From the NCBI RefSeq assembly GCF_905220415.1, contig NC_059562.1:637501-701500 (forward strand): DNA of 64,000 nt. The letters are read 5' to 3'. Positions 56,801 to 64,000 of this stretch are shown here, one piece after another. Each line of letters begins with the position of its first letter. The first letter of the stretch is position 1. Source of the DNA: Colias croceus. Its lineage: Eukaryota > Arthropoda > Insecta > Lepidoptera > Pieridae. The position numbers were made by a program, and so were the translations under genes. The notes under the pieces were generated by a model, which made no database searches, was not told where the DNA came from, and worked only from the letters and a program-made list of their open reading frames with translations.

Positions 56801-57237
56801 ATAAAAATCCATGAGATCAGAATTAGAAAAATATAATAGCGTAAATGAAACTTAACTTACTTCCAGATCCACTGGGCTTTGGAGCAATAACGGGTGAAAG
56901 TGGAGCCTTCTTTTGTATAGAAAAAGCCCGGAGTCGTTTCTTAGCATTTTCAACACCTTTGGCCGACGATGTTACAGTTATTTGTTTATTTGCTGCCGTG
57001 TTATCCATGTTTATTGGCTGAAAAGCAATTTTTAATCACTAGTGTTAGTAATTCATGTAGATTCAATATTGTTTTTATTTTGGGGGTTAAGAATAAAGTT
57101 TCGCAGCTTTATCCTTTTATAAAAGGATATCATAACACTCATTTAATAACCCTAAAAAGATTATAAAATCGTCTCACCGATTGAGATAGTTTCTTAAAAC
57201 CTGGTTTCCCAGGGTCTTTACTCCCGCCAGAATCCAT
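44813..57237 (-). CDS. Large charged Lys/Ser-rich, probably nuclear protein (unidentified)
   Basis: 22 exons, high to low: 57237-57178, 57017-56861, 56653-56531, 56140-55976, 55100-53918, 53701-53564, 51786-51637, 51164-51144, 50968-50771, 50615-50501, 50390-50255, 50058-49457, 49150-49091, 48833-48699, 48353-48246, 47915-47783, 47400-47304, 46773-46577, 46313-46244, 46046-45962, 45632-45509, 44886-44813. The sum is 4131 nt (1376 residues), with every phase matching. The start is an ATG in the context AATTATGG, with no upstream coding sign. Features: a basic N-terminus; a folded-looking segment (residues about 94-185); a long acidic/basic disordered region; a Cys/Trp region (563-659); Lys-rich blocks with SSS/SDSE runs; KRVRF (1290-1294); a Pro-rich tail. 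Lys-rich stretches suggest nuclear location. I do not recognise the family and assign no function. Confidence 0.85.
44965..45430 (+). repeat. GCGT-headed 10-mer array A (40-bp higher-order unit)
   Basis: A run of 10-mers beginning GCGT: GCGTGTTCTA, GCGTGTAATT, GCGTGTTTAT and GCGTATAAGT form a 40-bp unit repeated about nine times. More degenerate copies lie at the left end. It is in the last intron of the charged-protein gene. Confidence 0.9.
45509..46046 (-). CDS. C-terminal exons: KRVRF motif and Pro-rich tail
   Basis: Exon 46046-45962 encodes NRSVGVAKRVRFADGYAPGQ then DSDTEPPPK. KRVRF fits the RVxF docking consensus for protein phosphatase 1. Exon 45632-45509 encodes RRRPRRFGCAWPCPASHPDH then VSLWDALPPPPPPPGSPP. 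The last exon (44886-44813) reads EPALSLPLAGFMPPEPPPGL then IALH and TGA. Phases match through all three. Confidence 0.8.
46860..47250 (+). repeat. GCGT-headed 10-mer array B (20-bp unit)
   Basis: Tandem GCGTGTTACT + GCGTATAAGT, with ACGTGTTACT and ACGTATAAGT variants, about 19 copies of 20 bp. A longer segment is itself duplicated in order (46900-47000 versus 47040-47140). It is in an intron of the same gene as array A and shares the 10-mer GCGTATAAGT. Confidence 0.9.
48028..48125 (+). repeat. Dispersed repeat, family C copy 2
   Basis: AGCGTGTGTGCCGAACGCAC, CACATGACGCGGCCACGAAA and CAACGCGCCTAAAGG. Same layout as 19024-19150 and 63260-63400. Confidence 0.6.
48511..48567. repeat. Short hairpin with CGAAGGACC arms
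   Basis: GATCCGGCTCGAAGGACC with ATTGT on the left pairs with ACAAT and GGTCCTTCGAGCCAGATC on the right across a roughly 10-bp loop. The arm word recurs at 28706-28725 (ATCCGGCTCGAAGGACCA) without its partner. This is probably a MITE or its footprint. Confidence 0.8.
49236..49395 (+). repeat. Dispersed short repeat, family A copy 3
   Basis: TAGCTGAGCCCCGCGATTTC, CCTCGATAAATGAAACTATC and TTTTTCAAATCGGACCCGCG. The 3' end is decayed. Confidence 0.7.
51144..51164 (-). CDS. 21-nt microexon
   Basis: Seven codons' worth of sequence (with shared edges SCSGADEW) between GATAG and GTAAAT. It starts and ends in phase 2, so it is skippable without breaking frame. The joined sequence EYQSCSGADEWFMEAVWPEV has the same Trp/acidic character on both sides, which supports it being real. 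Confidence 0.65.
51355..51592 (+). repeat. Dispersed short repeat, family B copy 2
   Basis: Starts ATCCTACTAATATTATAAAT. It holds AAATACTACAGAACCGATTA and ends AACGCGGGCAAAGCCGCGGG and AGCTAG. The minus-strand open frame over it (51418-51795) is mostly this repeat plus an exon read in the wrong frame. Confidence 0.75.
51637..51786 (-). CDS. Exon with Cys/Trp-rich candidate zinc module (part 2)
   Basis: Reads ISDEPFPKCRNWYPASGACL then VEGRRLQPSSEWEGED and ends in LSLDKEYQ. It completes the Cys pattern started in the previous exon. The acceptor GGTCCAG and donor GTGAGG are both good. Confidence 0.8.
51787..53563. other. Intron of charged-protein gene
   Basis: AT-rich, holding repeat D copy 1. 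No exon seen, and the flanking exons join in matching phase. Confidence 0.7.
52885..53540 (+). repeat. Dispersed 0.65-kb repeat D, copy 1
   Basis: Shares long segments, in order, with 62035-62750: GCAGATGGAGCATGACAA, CGCCCTTGTCAAAGAAAATA, AATTTGTTCCCGAAAACAAA and CAAAACTTCAACGTATG. No open frame. It lies in an intron of the charged-protein gene. Class unknown. Confidence 0.85.
53564..53701 (-). CDS. Exon with Cys/Trp-rich candidate zinc module (part 1)
   Basis: Encodes DPKLWWTTNPRGCSCVKDRS then VVYEELEMCKMNLVDRVYGC. With the next exon the cysteines are spaced CxC-x13-C-x10-C-x10-C-x9-C. It is the least low-complexity, most GC-rich part of the protein and the likeliest conserved core. Zinc binding is inferred from spacing only. 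Confidence 0.8.
55101..55975. other. Intron of charged-protein gene
   Basis: AT-rich, no feature seen. Confidence 0.65.
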
Positions 57238-57869
57238 AATTTGTGTAAAACCTCAACGAAGTTTCAAATAATCCTAATTCATGATATTGTAATCTAAATT
57301 TAACGTTTAATTATTATATCATAATTATAGTAATTTTAAACAAAACATAAAACAAACATTATGTATTTACGCCGAGTAACATTAAGCGAGGAAATTTGAC
57401 ACATTAATTTTTATCCTGAATGACATGAAATGAAATGCCAATTGCCAATCATTTGACAGCAAGTTTGGCAGTGACGCTGTTTGAAAGGTGTATTCTACTT
57501 GATGCTTACGCGAACCATTGACGCGAACAGATTTTTGCAACTCCAATTTATAATCACTTTATAATAAATATACTTATAATAAAAACCTATAAGTATTAAA
57601 AAAAATAAAATAAATTTTCCTATCCATGTTATATTACTTCGTACAAATAGCGGTTCGCCCGTTGTACATGTTTACGTTTTCTTTCCATTTACGCTTAACA
57701 ATAATTTAGCTTTTCGTTTTTTATATTATAGAAGAATAATATTAGTAAGATATGTTGCACTCCCGTGCACTTCCCGTGCATATACCCCCTTATATGTTTG
57801 TGTATTATTGAATATAAAAAAGTATATAGGTATGAAAAAAAAAACACTTTTTCTTATTACAACTTATTT
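57238..57869. other. Spacer between two minus-strand genes
   Basis: About 630 bp holding the upstream region of the charged-protein gene and the 3' end of the THAP-ZZ gene. I see no clear TATA box or well-placed AATAAA. Confidence 0.5.
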
Positions 57870-57997
57870 TTAATTTTCTTGAAATATATTACATGGGTTA
57901 ACATTAACAGTTGGTTGGTTCTGCGCAGCCGGTCCGCTCAGCATTAACTGAGTTAGAACATCGTTGAATTTCAAGTAGAGTACTGGTTGCATTTGAC
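57870..57997 (-). CDS. THAP-ZZ exon 5: C-terminus
   Basis: Reads GQMQPVLYLKFNDVLTQLML then SGPAAQNQPTVNVNP and ends FQEN, TAA. The acceptor has a ten-T tract and CAG. The hydrophobic VLYLKFNDVLTQLML stretch could be an amphipathic interaction helix. Confidence 0.82.
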
Positions 57998-60049
57998 CTG
58001 AAAAAAAAAACAGTTTTAAAATTTTGTACACACCTTGGGTTACATTATTGCATTTTTGGTTAGAATCTCTAATTTTTTTGAAAATGCAATATAACCTATG
58101 TTGCTCAGTGAAGATGCAGCTTTCTAATGGTGAAAGAATTTTTGAAATCGGTCCAGTAGTTTATGCGTGAAAACCATACTTACATAAATACATACAAACC
58201 TTTCCTCTTTATAATATTAAGTATAGATACAGATGAGTGTATGAGTGTTTATAAGATTATAATTGAAGTTGCTTTGGTAACGAAACTTGGTATATCTGCA
58301 GAAACATAAGATTCTTATATAAATGCATGAATGAGTCATAAATACTATCATTAGGTACCTGTTTCTGTGCTTGTATTTATCACAGACAGTGATGGCAAAG
58401 ATTCATTCTTGATCGATGTATCGTCACATTTAATTTCATTAACATCAGCAAATACCAACTCTGGTACATTTGTGGGTACATTTGGTATACTTTCTGTTAC
58501 AACCTCATCCTTCAAATTGGACATATTTGGTGTGTCCATATCTATTAAATTTGAAGGGTTTTCCGAATAATTAATAGCATTTGTCTCAAAAGTTGTTGTG
58601 TTTTCTCCAAAATATGGTGTGTATATCGGATTTGACGTATTTAGCGTAATTTGCAAACCATCTTTTTGCTGCTTTTCGGTGTTTACTTGCTTATTTTTTA
58701 AAGACATCATAGCTCGAGATATTTCATCTTGTATTTCTCTTTTGACATCTTCAGTAAGATTTAGGCAATTGTGACTATCTTTAATATATTTTGTTATGGG
58801 TTCATCGTCACTTGAATTATTTTCAAAGTCATCATTATTTGCTGTAACATGTTCTGATTTGAAGAGCTCTCGCCATTTTTCTAGCAAGTTATCTGCTAAT
58901 TTCTGAAATCAGATATAACTTGAATTTATGAGAATATAGATCATAATGTACTATCCTATCCTACCCTATAAGAGGCAATTCAGTTAAAAATAAGTTTTAA
59001 ACATGAAAAGCATGTTGTAAAATTTTTATAAATATACGAAAAATTAATATCAAAAATTTTGTAAGGTCATAAATGTACTGCCTGCATAAAAGTAAAATAG
59101 TGTATCTACAAATTACACAAATAACCAGACTTTTATTAATATAAAATGATAGCAGTAATGTGATATTAACTTACAAAATTCAAAGATTTAGGTATCCTCA
59201 ACATATAATGATCTGCATGTGCTTCCAGCATCTCGCATTTCTGGCACAGATCATAATTGTCACAAGTTACACACTTGTAGCGGAATCCAACAATGGGATC
59301 GGAGCACACGTCACATATCACCCCATCATGTTTTGTTGGTTCGTCTGTATCTTCTGAAAATATTCAAGAAATAACATGTTTGTAAAGCTTATAACTACAT
59401 GAAAAGTAGTGTATGTAAGTAATAGTTTTTTGACAGATAATTTCTTGTTTTTTAATTACATCTGTAAAATTTATAATATGCAAAATAATTATAAACTTCC
59501 CACAAAAAAGTAGTAGTTTTGAGATTTTAATTTGCATATACTCTGCGAGGCATGTAAAAACTACCGATTACTTTACCTTGTGACAGTGATCCTGGCAATC
59601 TTAAAGAAGGAATAGCATCAACATGAAGATGCTTATTTTTTATACATAATGGTTCAAAGTGGCGGGAACAAAATCTGAGTGATCTACGTAATTTCTCCAT
59701 GTCCTGATCTAATAAATCTTCCTTTCCAGCAGCCCTTAACCATTGTTTTTGACTGGAACAACAATAAAATGTAACATAAAAAATAGTACCTAAGTACTGC
59801 TAAGAGCTACTATGTAGGCAAAATATAAGTAATCATATTCGGCGATAAAATGTTTATAAAATATTATGTAGGTACATGTATGAATGTTAATCATGCGAGA
59901 AAATTTGAATGAATTATAAACAATTTATTTAAATAAATACAAAATCACAAAAAGTACCGATGCTTTTGTTTTGGCAAGCTATAAAAATTTAAATGCTTGT
60001 TCGTTTTACTATTGCGGCCGCAGCCAACGACACAGCAATAATTAACCAT
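57870..60049 (-). CDS. THAP and ZZ zinc-finger protein
   Basis: Five exons, 60049-59958, 59752-59577, 59353-59175, 58902-58359 and 57997-57870, total 1119 nt (372 residues), all in phase. Residues 1-84 form a THAP domain (a C2CH DNA-binding zinc finger): Cys5/6 and Cys10, Leu-Pro at 25-26, Trp35, FCSRH with Cys59 and His62, and the closing AIPSL at 77-81. Residues about 98-140 form a ZZ finger with Cys103, 106, 117, 120, 126, 129 and His135/138; the GFRYKC and YDLC words are very like p62/ref(2)P ZZ domains. The rest is acidic/Asn-Ser-rich, with a helical run near DVKREIQDEISRAMMSLKN. I see no PB1 or UBA domain. The likely role is as a DNA-binding or adaptor protein, and the function is unknown. 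Confidence 0.9.
58085..58232 (-). repeat. Dispersed short repeat, family B copy 3 (inverted)
   Basis: AATCGGTCCAGTAGTTTATG, GTGAAAACCATACTTACAT and CCTTTCCTCTTTATAATATT are the reverse complement of the start of the copy at 15850. It sits in the last intron of the THAP-ZZ gene. Confidence 0.75.
58359..58902 (-). CDS. THAP-ZZ exon 4: disordered acidic region
   Basis: KLADNLLEKWRELFKSEH, an acidic NNSSDDEP stretch, a helix-like LTEDVKREIQDEISRAMM, then Asn/Thr/Pro-rich sequence ending NTSTET. No known domain recognised. Confidence 0.85.
59175..59353 (-). CDS. THAP-ZZ exon 3: ZZ zinc finger
   Basis: Reads EDTDEPTKHDGVICDVCSDP, IVGFRYKCVTCDNYDLCQKC and EMLEAHADHYMLRIPKSLNF. It joins in phase to the THAP exon (TTTTCAG acceptor, GTAAGT donor). 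The whole ZZ finger is on one exon, which would favour exon shuffling as its origin. Confidence 0.92.
59577..59752 (-). CDS. THAP-ZZ exon 2: end of THAP domain
   Basis: Encodes QKQWLRAAGKEDLLDQDMEK, then RSLRFCSRHFEPLCIKNKH and DAIPSLRLPGSLSQ. It provides the conserved Trp, the C-x2-H zinc ligands and the terminal PxL box. The donor GTAAAG leaves phase 1. Confidence 0.9.
59958..60049 (-). CDS. THAP-ZZ exon 1: start of THAP domain
   Basis: ATG at 60049, reading MVNYCCVVGCGRNSKTNKHL then NFYSLPKQKH. The methionine directly before the first THAP cysteines fits the family, where the domain nearly always begins at residue 1-5. An upstream in-frame extension exists but has no family support. The donor is GTACTT. 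Confidence 0.88.
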
Positions 60050-61243
60050 TGCTTCGCACAAATACAATACAATTACAGAATTATTGTAAATAAAAATAAA
60101 CAATAAATTGACAGCAATTTTGAACAGAGATTGAATTTTGACGCAGGTGACAGGTCGCACTCGCAGAGCCTTAATTTGGATGCGTTCAGGTGCAAACGTG
60201 GATTGAATTTTTTTCTTATGTGTCACGTGAAATCACACGTGAAATAGAAAATAAATAATAATAGGGAATATGCATGATTTTTTATATTGTTTTTACTTGA
60301 ACGAATCCAGTAGCTGATCACCCTATGATTCTTTTCCGGACCTTTGAAATTTCAAATAATTACTAATTTGTAAACAACACAGAATTTATAACAACAAATA
60401 GAACTTCGAATGTAGACCAGTGACACCCCAGCGCATCTAAATCTAAATGAACACATTTTTGCAGCGATTAAAAGATTAAAAACGAAAACGATATCAAAAG
60501 AAAAATACTCATCCCGAATTATTTTCAATTCAAAATCTCTCTGTATAGTTTCCTTCCCCTTAAATTTAGGGATAAAAGTCTACGTTGGCAATACTGAGGT
60601 TTGCTCTGACATGGCTCTGATGCAATGACTAAGGAATCCTATGATGGCTCTGACCAATGGTGTCGCGTTTTCGCAGACTTTTTTAGGAATTTTTTTTTAG
60701 ATAGAAACTTTCTCAATGAATTTTAAATTATATCAAAAAATATTTACAGGAGCTTCAATAAGAAGTAATAAAGTTTATTAAAAAAAAATATTTGAGACTA
60801 CTTCATGCATATTCCCTATAGCTGTGCCCTGCGGTTTCACCCGCATTGCACAGCTCCTGTTGGTCTTAGGGTGATGATAGCCTATATCCTTCCTCGATAA
60901 ATGAGCTATCTAACTCCAAAAGAATTTTTCAAATCGGACCAGTAATTCCCGAGATTAGCGCGTTCAAACAAACAAATTCTTCTCACTTCTGCTTTATAAT
61001 ATTAGTATAGATTAAAAAAATTAGATAATTATTTAACTCTAAATCAATATTCAAGCCTACCAATTATTAAAAAATATATGTGTAATGCTTGTTTGTGTAA
61101 AACCATATTTTTTCGTCGTTTTCTACCTATTCTGTGTTATCAACTTTATCGTATTTAATGAAATTTTATATTAATAACGATATAGGTAGTTAAGATCCAC
61201 CGCAAGAAGACCGCAACCCTACCTACCACTTGTACATTTTAAA
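60050..61243. other. Upstream region of THAP-ZZ gene and repeats
   Basis: Includes the presumed promoter of the THAP-ZZ gene just above 60050, with no clear motif visible. Family A copy 4 lies at 60820-61015 (TAGCTGTGCCCTGCGG, TTTTTCAAATCGGACC, AATATTAGTATAGATT). Otherwise AT-rich. Confidence 0.6.
60820..61015 (+). repeat. Dispersed short repeat, family A copy 4
   Basis: The best-preserved match to the copy at 10768, including GAGATTAGCGCGTTCAAACA and the terminal TATAATATTAGTATAGA. Confidence 0.75.
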
Positions 61244-61856
61244 CCCACCAAAAACATAAATGTAAAAATTGGAGCCGAGTTCAATCGTTGACTTAATTTG
61301 CCAAAAAAGAAATGAGATCTAATTAATGTGTGCCAAGTTCTGCAGACAGTCCAGAAATTTATTTATAAAGATGTATTAAGTTCTTAGGTTGACTGAAAAC
61401 TCAATTGTTTTATTTTCCCTTAGAGAACAATGTTTATTCAAAAATATAACTTTTTTAATTTGAATAATATAATTATTTTCACAAAGCAAACAACTTATGA
61501 CCTATTGAACCCCATAATTTGATGAGGCTAGTTTTTAGAACTTCACAAAATATAAACAGTATGTAAAACTAGCCTCATCAAATTATGGGGTTCAATAGGT
61601 CATTAGTTGTTTGCTTTGTGAAAATAATTATATTATTCAAATTAAAAAAGTTATATTTTTGAATAAACATTGTTCTCTAAGGGAAAATAAAACAATTGAG
61701 TTTTCAGTCAACCTAAGAACTTAATACATCTTTATAAATAAATTTCTGGACTGTCTGCAGAACTTGGCACACATTAATTAGATCTCATTTCTTTTTTGGC
61801 AAATTAAGTCAACGATTGAACTCGGCTCCAATTTTTACATTTATGTTTTTGGTGGG
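61244..61856. repeat. Near-perfect inverted repeat, 292-bp arms, 29-bp loop
   Basis: 61244-61535 is the reverse complement of 61565-61856. I find one mismatch by eye (61496 against 61604). The loop is 61536-61564. The outer ends are CCCACCAAAAAC and GTTTTTGGTGGG. No target duplication is apparent in the flanks (TTAAA versus ATATC). No open frame. An RNA from this locus would form a nearly perfect 292-bp duplex. Confidence 0.95.
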
Positions 61857-62034
61857 ATATCATTACTTTTTGTACAGAAAATTACTCTGCAAATTTGATT
61901 TAGGTACTTTATGAATATAATACTTTTTATATACGATTTTTTTATATTTTTTCTTGCGGATTCTTTGTATGGTTTGTTTAGTATTATTTTCTATATTTTC
62001 TTGTATGTTATGAATGTCAGCGCACATTGCCCCG

Positions 62035-62750
62035 TCATTATCTTAGATTACAAAATAAAGTACAGATGGAGCATGACAACCGCCCGTCGCCCTTGTCAAA
62101 GAAAATACGAAATCAAAAACAAATACGTCGCTGCACCAGTGCTATAGCGCATATAGTGTCATGAAATACGTCAAAAAGGGTTTGCAATTTTAGTAAAAAA
62201 ATGCTGTCTTGTGATAATAAAACGCTGTAAAATTTGTTCCCGAAAACAAAAAAAAAGATGAAACATCGTTTCACAGGTTTTCTGTAGATTATTTGGCTGA
62301 TTTATTTCTATAAACGAATAATAATTTTACAGATATGAAGGAATACAAAACTTCAACGTATGTTGCCAGTATTTTGAAAATGAATTTGCCATTTTTATTG
62401 GTAAAACGGTTTAATGGTTAAAAGATCTTCAGGGTAATGCTGTTGGATTTTTCTATCGTGAATGTGATTATTTGTATAGTGCACTAAAGGTTCATGATCA
62501 TTATTAGAATATTTTTATAAGCATAATACATTATTTTGTTACTTTTATAAAGCTTAAAAACGTCATAGTCATTTTCGCTAGCGATTTAATTTATGTGAAC
62601 TCCATGATGAAAATAAAATGTCCCGTATTCTCGACTAAAAACTACCGCTATTCGCATTCATATAATATTTGAAAAATAAAAAATAATTTAATTATTATAG
62701 TTAATATTGAAACTTTTTTTTATGTCATTTATTTAATTAAAAATTGAATA
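62035..62750 (+). repeat. Dispersed repeat D, copy 2
   Basis: Second copy of the repeat at 52885-53540, same orientation, with small indels and substitutions. It includes an insertion-like stretch near 62520-62610 absent from copy 1. Confidence 0.85.
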
Positions 62751-64000
62751 TAATTATTTTGTCCATATAATATAATACAATATTATAAAAAAAATATCAT
62801 AAACCCGAAATTATATTAAAATAAAAATTAAAACTTGACTGCTAATTTATGTGTATAGCCTACGTCAATATCGCCACTAACATAATAATTCAGATGATTG
62901 CAATGAAACCTCACATCTCAAAATCGGTCCAACGGTTTATACTGCAATGCGTGTCAAAGAAATATTATACATACATACATAAACTCGAAAAACATAACCC
63001 TCTTTTTTCCGTAGTCGGGGAAAAATTTGGGAAATTTTTCAATATCCGGTAACATTACACGCACACAGAAGCACCGTGTACGTACATTCGTTATTCTGAG
63101 ACGTACAGTGCAGCGGCGAAATGACAGCACACATAGCTTTATTGAAAATGACGATAAATCATTCGGTTTAGTTCGGCAACGCTCCATCTGAGGTCATTAT
63201 CTGCAATTTTTTAAACTCGTTTTCTGTTTAAAAGATTACATGATTTTCTAAACATCCAGCGTGAATATGTACACACACTATTACAAAGATGCAAAGATCG
63301 TTGTAGAAGAATCGTCGCTTTACTCCATGACGTTACGGTATTGCCATGACGAGATTTTGAAATTTTACTCTAAACGCGCCTAAAGATGTTTCACTTATAT
63401 TAATATTAATATTACGCAAATTAAATCATTTCGACCTTCGACAAAGCCTTCTTCCATTACACTGAAATTAAAAATAAACTAAACACTCATAAAAAAAGAA
63501 TAAAGAAATGTGAATTTGTAAAATTATATATTATTTTTAACTGTATGAGCAATATTTTTATTACAATTTTCTTTTATTTTACGTTTAATAATAGTTTTGA
63601 ATAAAGAAATCATGCAATCGAAGTAATCCGCCCTAGCGATACTAGCGCGAGTGAGCCTCTTGTTTCTATATATAATATCATTGGAGTGAGTGTGATGTCA
63701 GAGGCGCATCGAATCTACAGATGTTCCGCGCTAAAATATGTAAACTTCAATAATCTATATCTCAGTCATTTATTGATGGATTTCAAAATTTTTTTCGGCC
63801 ACTGACTAGTTTTGATCTATTTTTTAAGACTAGTAAGGTGAATATACTATTTTCTATTTTTTTAAAGTTTTCCATTTTTCCATACAAACAAAAATAATGT
63901 CATTGAAAAAAAAATTAAATACAAATAAATTCAGTATTTTCTGATTTTTTCCTTTGTACACTCACTTTTACCTAGCTGATTACAAAATTTGAACTTTCTA
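62751..64000. other. Gene-free right edge
   Basis: AT-rich. It holds a family B-like fragment near 62880-63010 (AAAATCGGTCCAACGGTTTA) and family C copy 3 at about 63260-63400. No coding region on either strand is supported. Confidence 0.6.

Overview
This is a eukaryotic nuclear window. AT-rich introns and spacers carry small GC-rich exons with GT-AG borders. The insect-like calcium pump, together with short dispersed repeats of a kind I associate with moth and butterfly genomes, suggests a lepidopteran. The species is inferred from general familiarity, not proven. I find no operons, CRISPR arrays, rRNA genes or intact tRNA genes.

Left half, + strand (about 4.2-38.3 kb, 3' flank to about 40.7 kb): one gene, the plasma-membrane calcium-transporting ATPase (PMCA). 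I resolve 19 consecutive exons with matching phases, encoding about 1044 residues. They run from just before the first membrane segment to the first half of the calmodulin-binding helix. The extreme N-terminus (roughly 50 residues) lies upstream of the window. The gene has a 45-bp in-frame cassette exon at the position of vertebrate splice site A. It also has at least two, and probably three, alternative 3' ends (32.2, 32.3 and 38.1 kb). All of these end in class I PDZ-type ligands (ETEV, TTAF, ETAV).

The PMCA introns hold most of the repeat structure: a 12-copy 39-bp array, several dispersed SINE/MITE-like copies, and a 5.7-kb non-autonomous LTR retrotransposon. The retrotransposon has identical 177-bp LTRs, a tRNA-Ser-type primer site, a polypurine tract and an AGTAA target duplication. 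It lies antisense to PMCA and carries an internal 20-copy, 49-bp satellite block.

Right half, - strand: two genes in tandem. The first (57,237 down to 44,813) has 22 exons that keep frame over 4131 nt. It encodes a 1376-residue charged, Lys/Ser-rich, probably nuclear protein that I cannot name. It has a conserved-looking Cys/Trp region, a 21-nt microexon, a KRVRF motif like a PP1-docking site, and a Pro-rich C-terminus. The second (60,049 down to 57,870) has five exons and encodes 372 residues. It joins an N-terminal THAP DNA-binding zinc finger to a p62/ref(2)P-like ZZ zinc finger. This combination is unusual and is the best candidate here for an undescribed protein architecture.

The far right (60.05-64 kb) is gene-free. 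It holds a near-perfect 292-bp inverted repeat with a 29-bp loop and the second copy of a roughly 0.65-kb dispersed repeat. PMCA and the charged-protein gene are convergent, separated by about 4 kb of AT-rich DNA.
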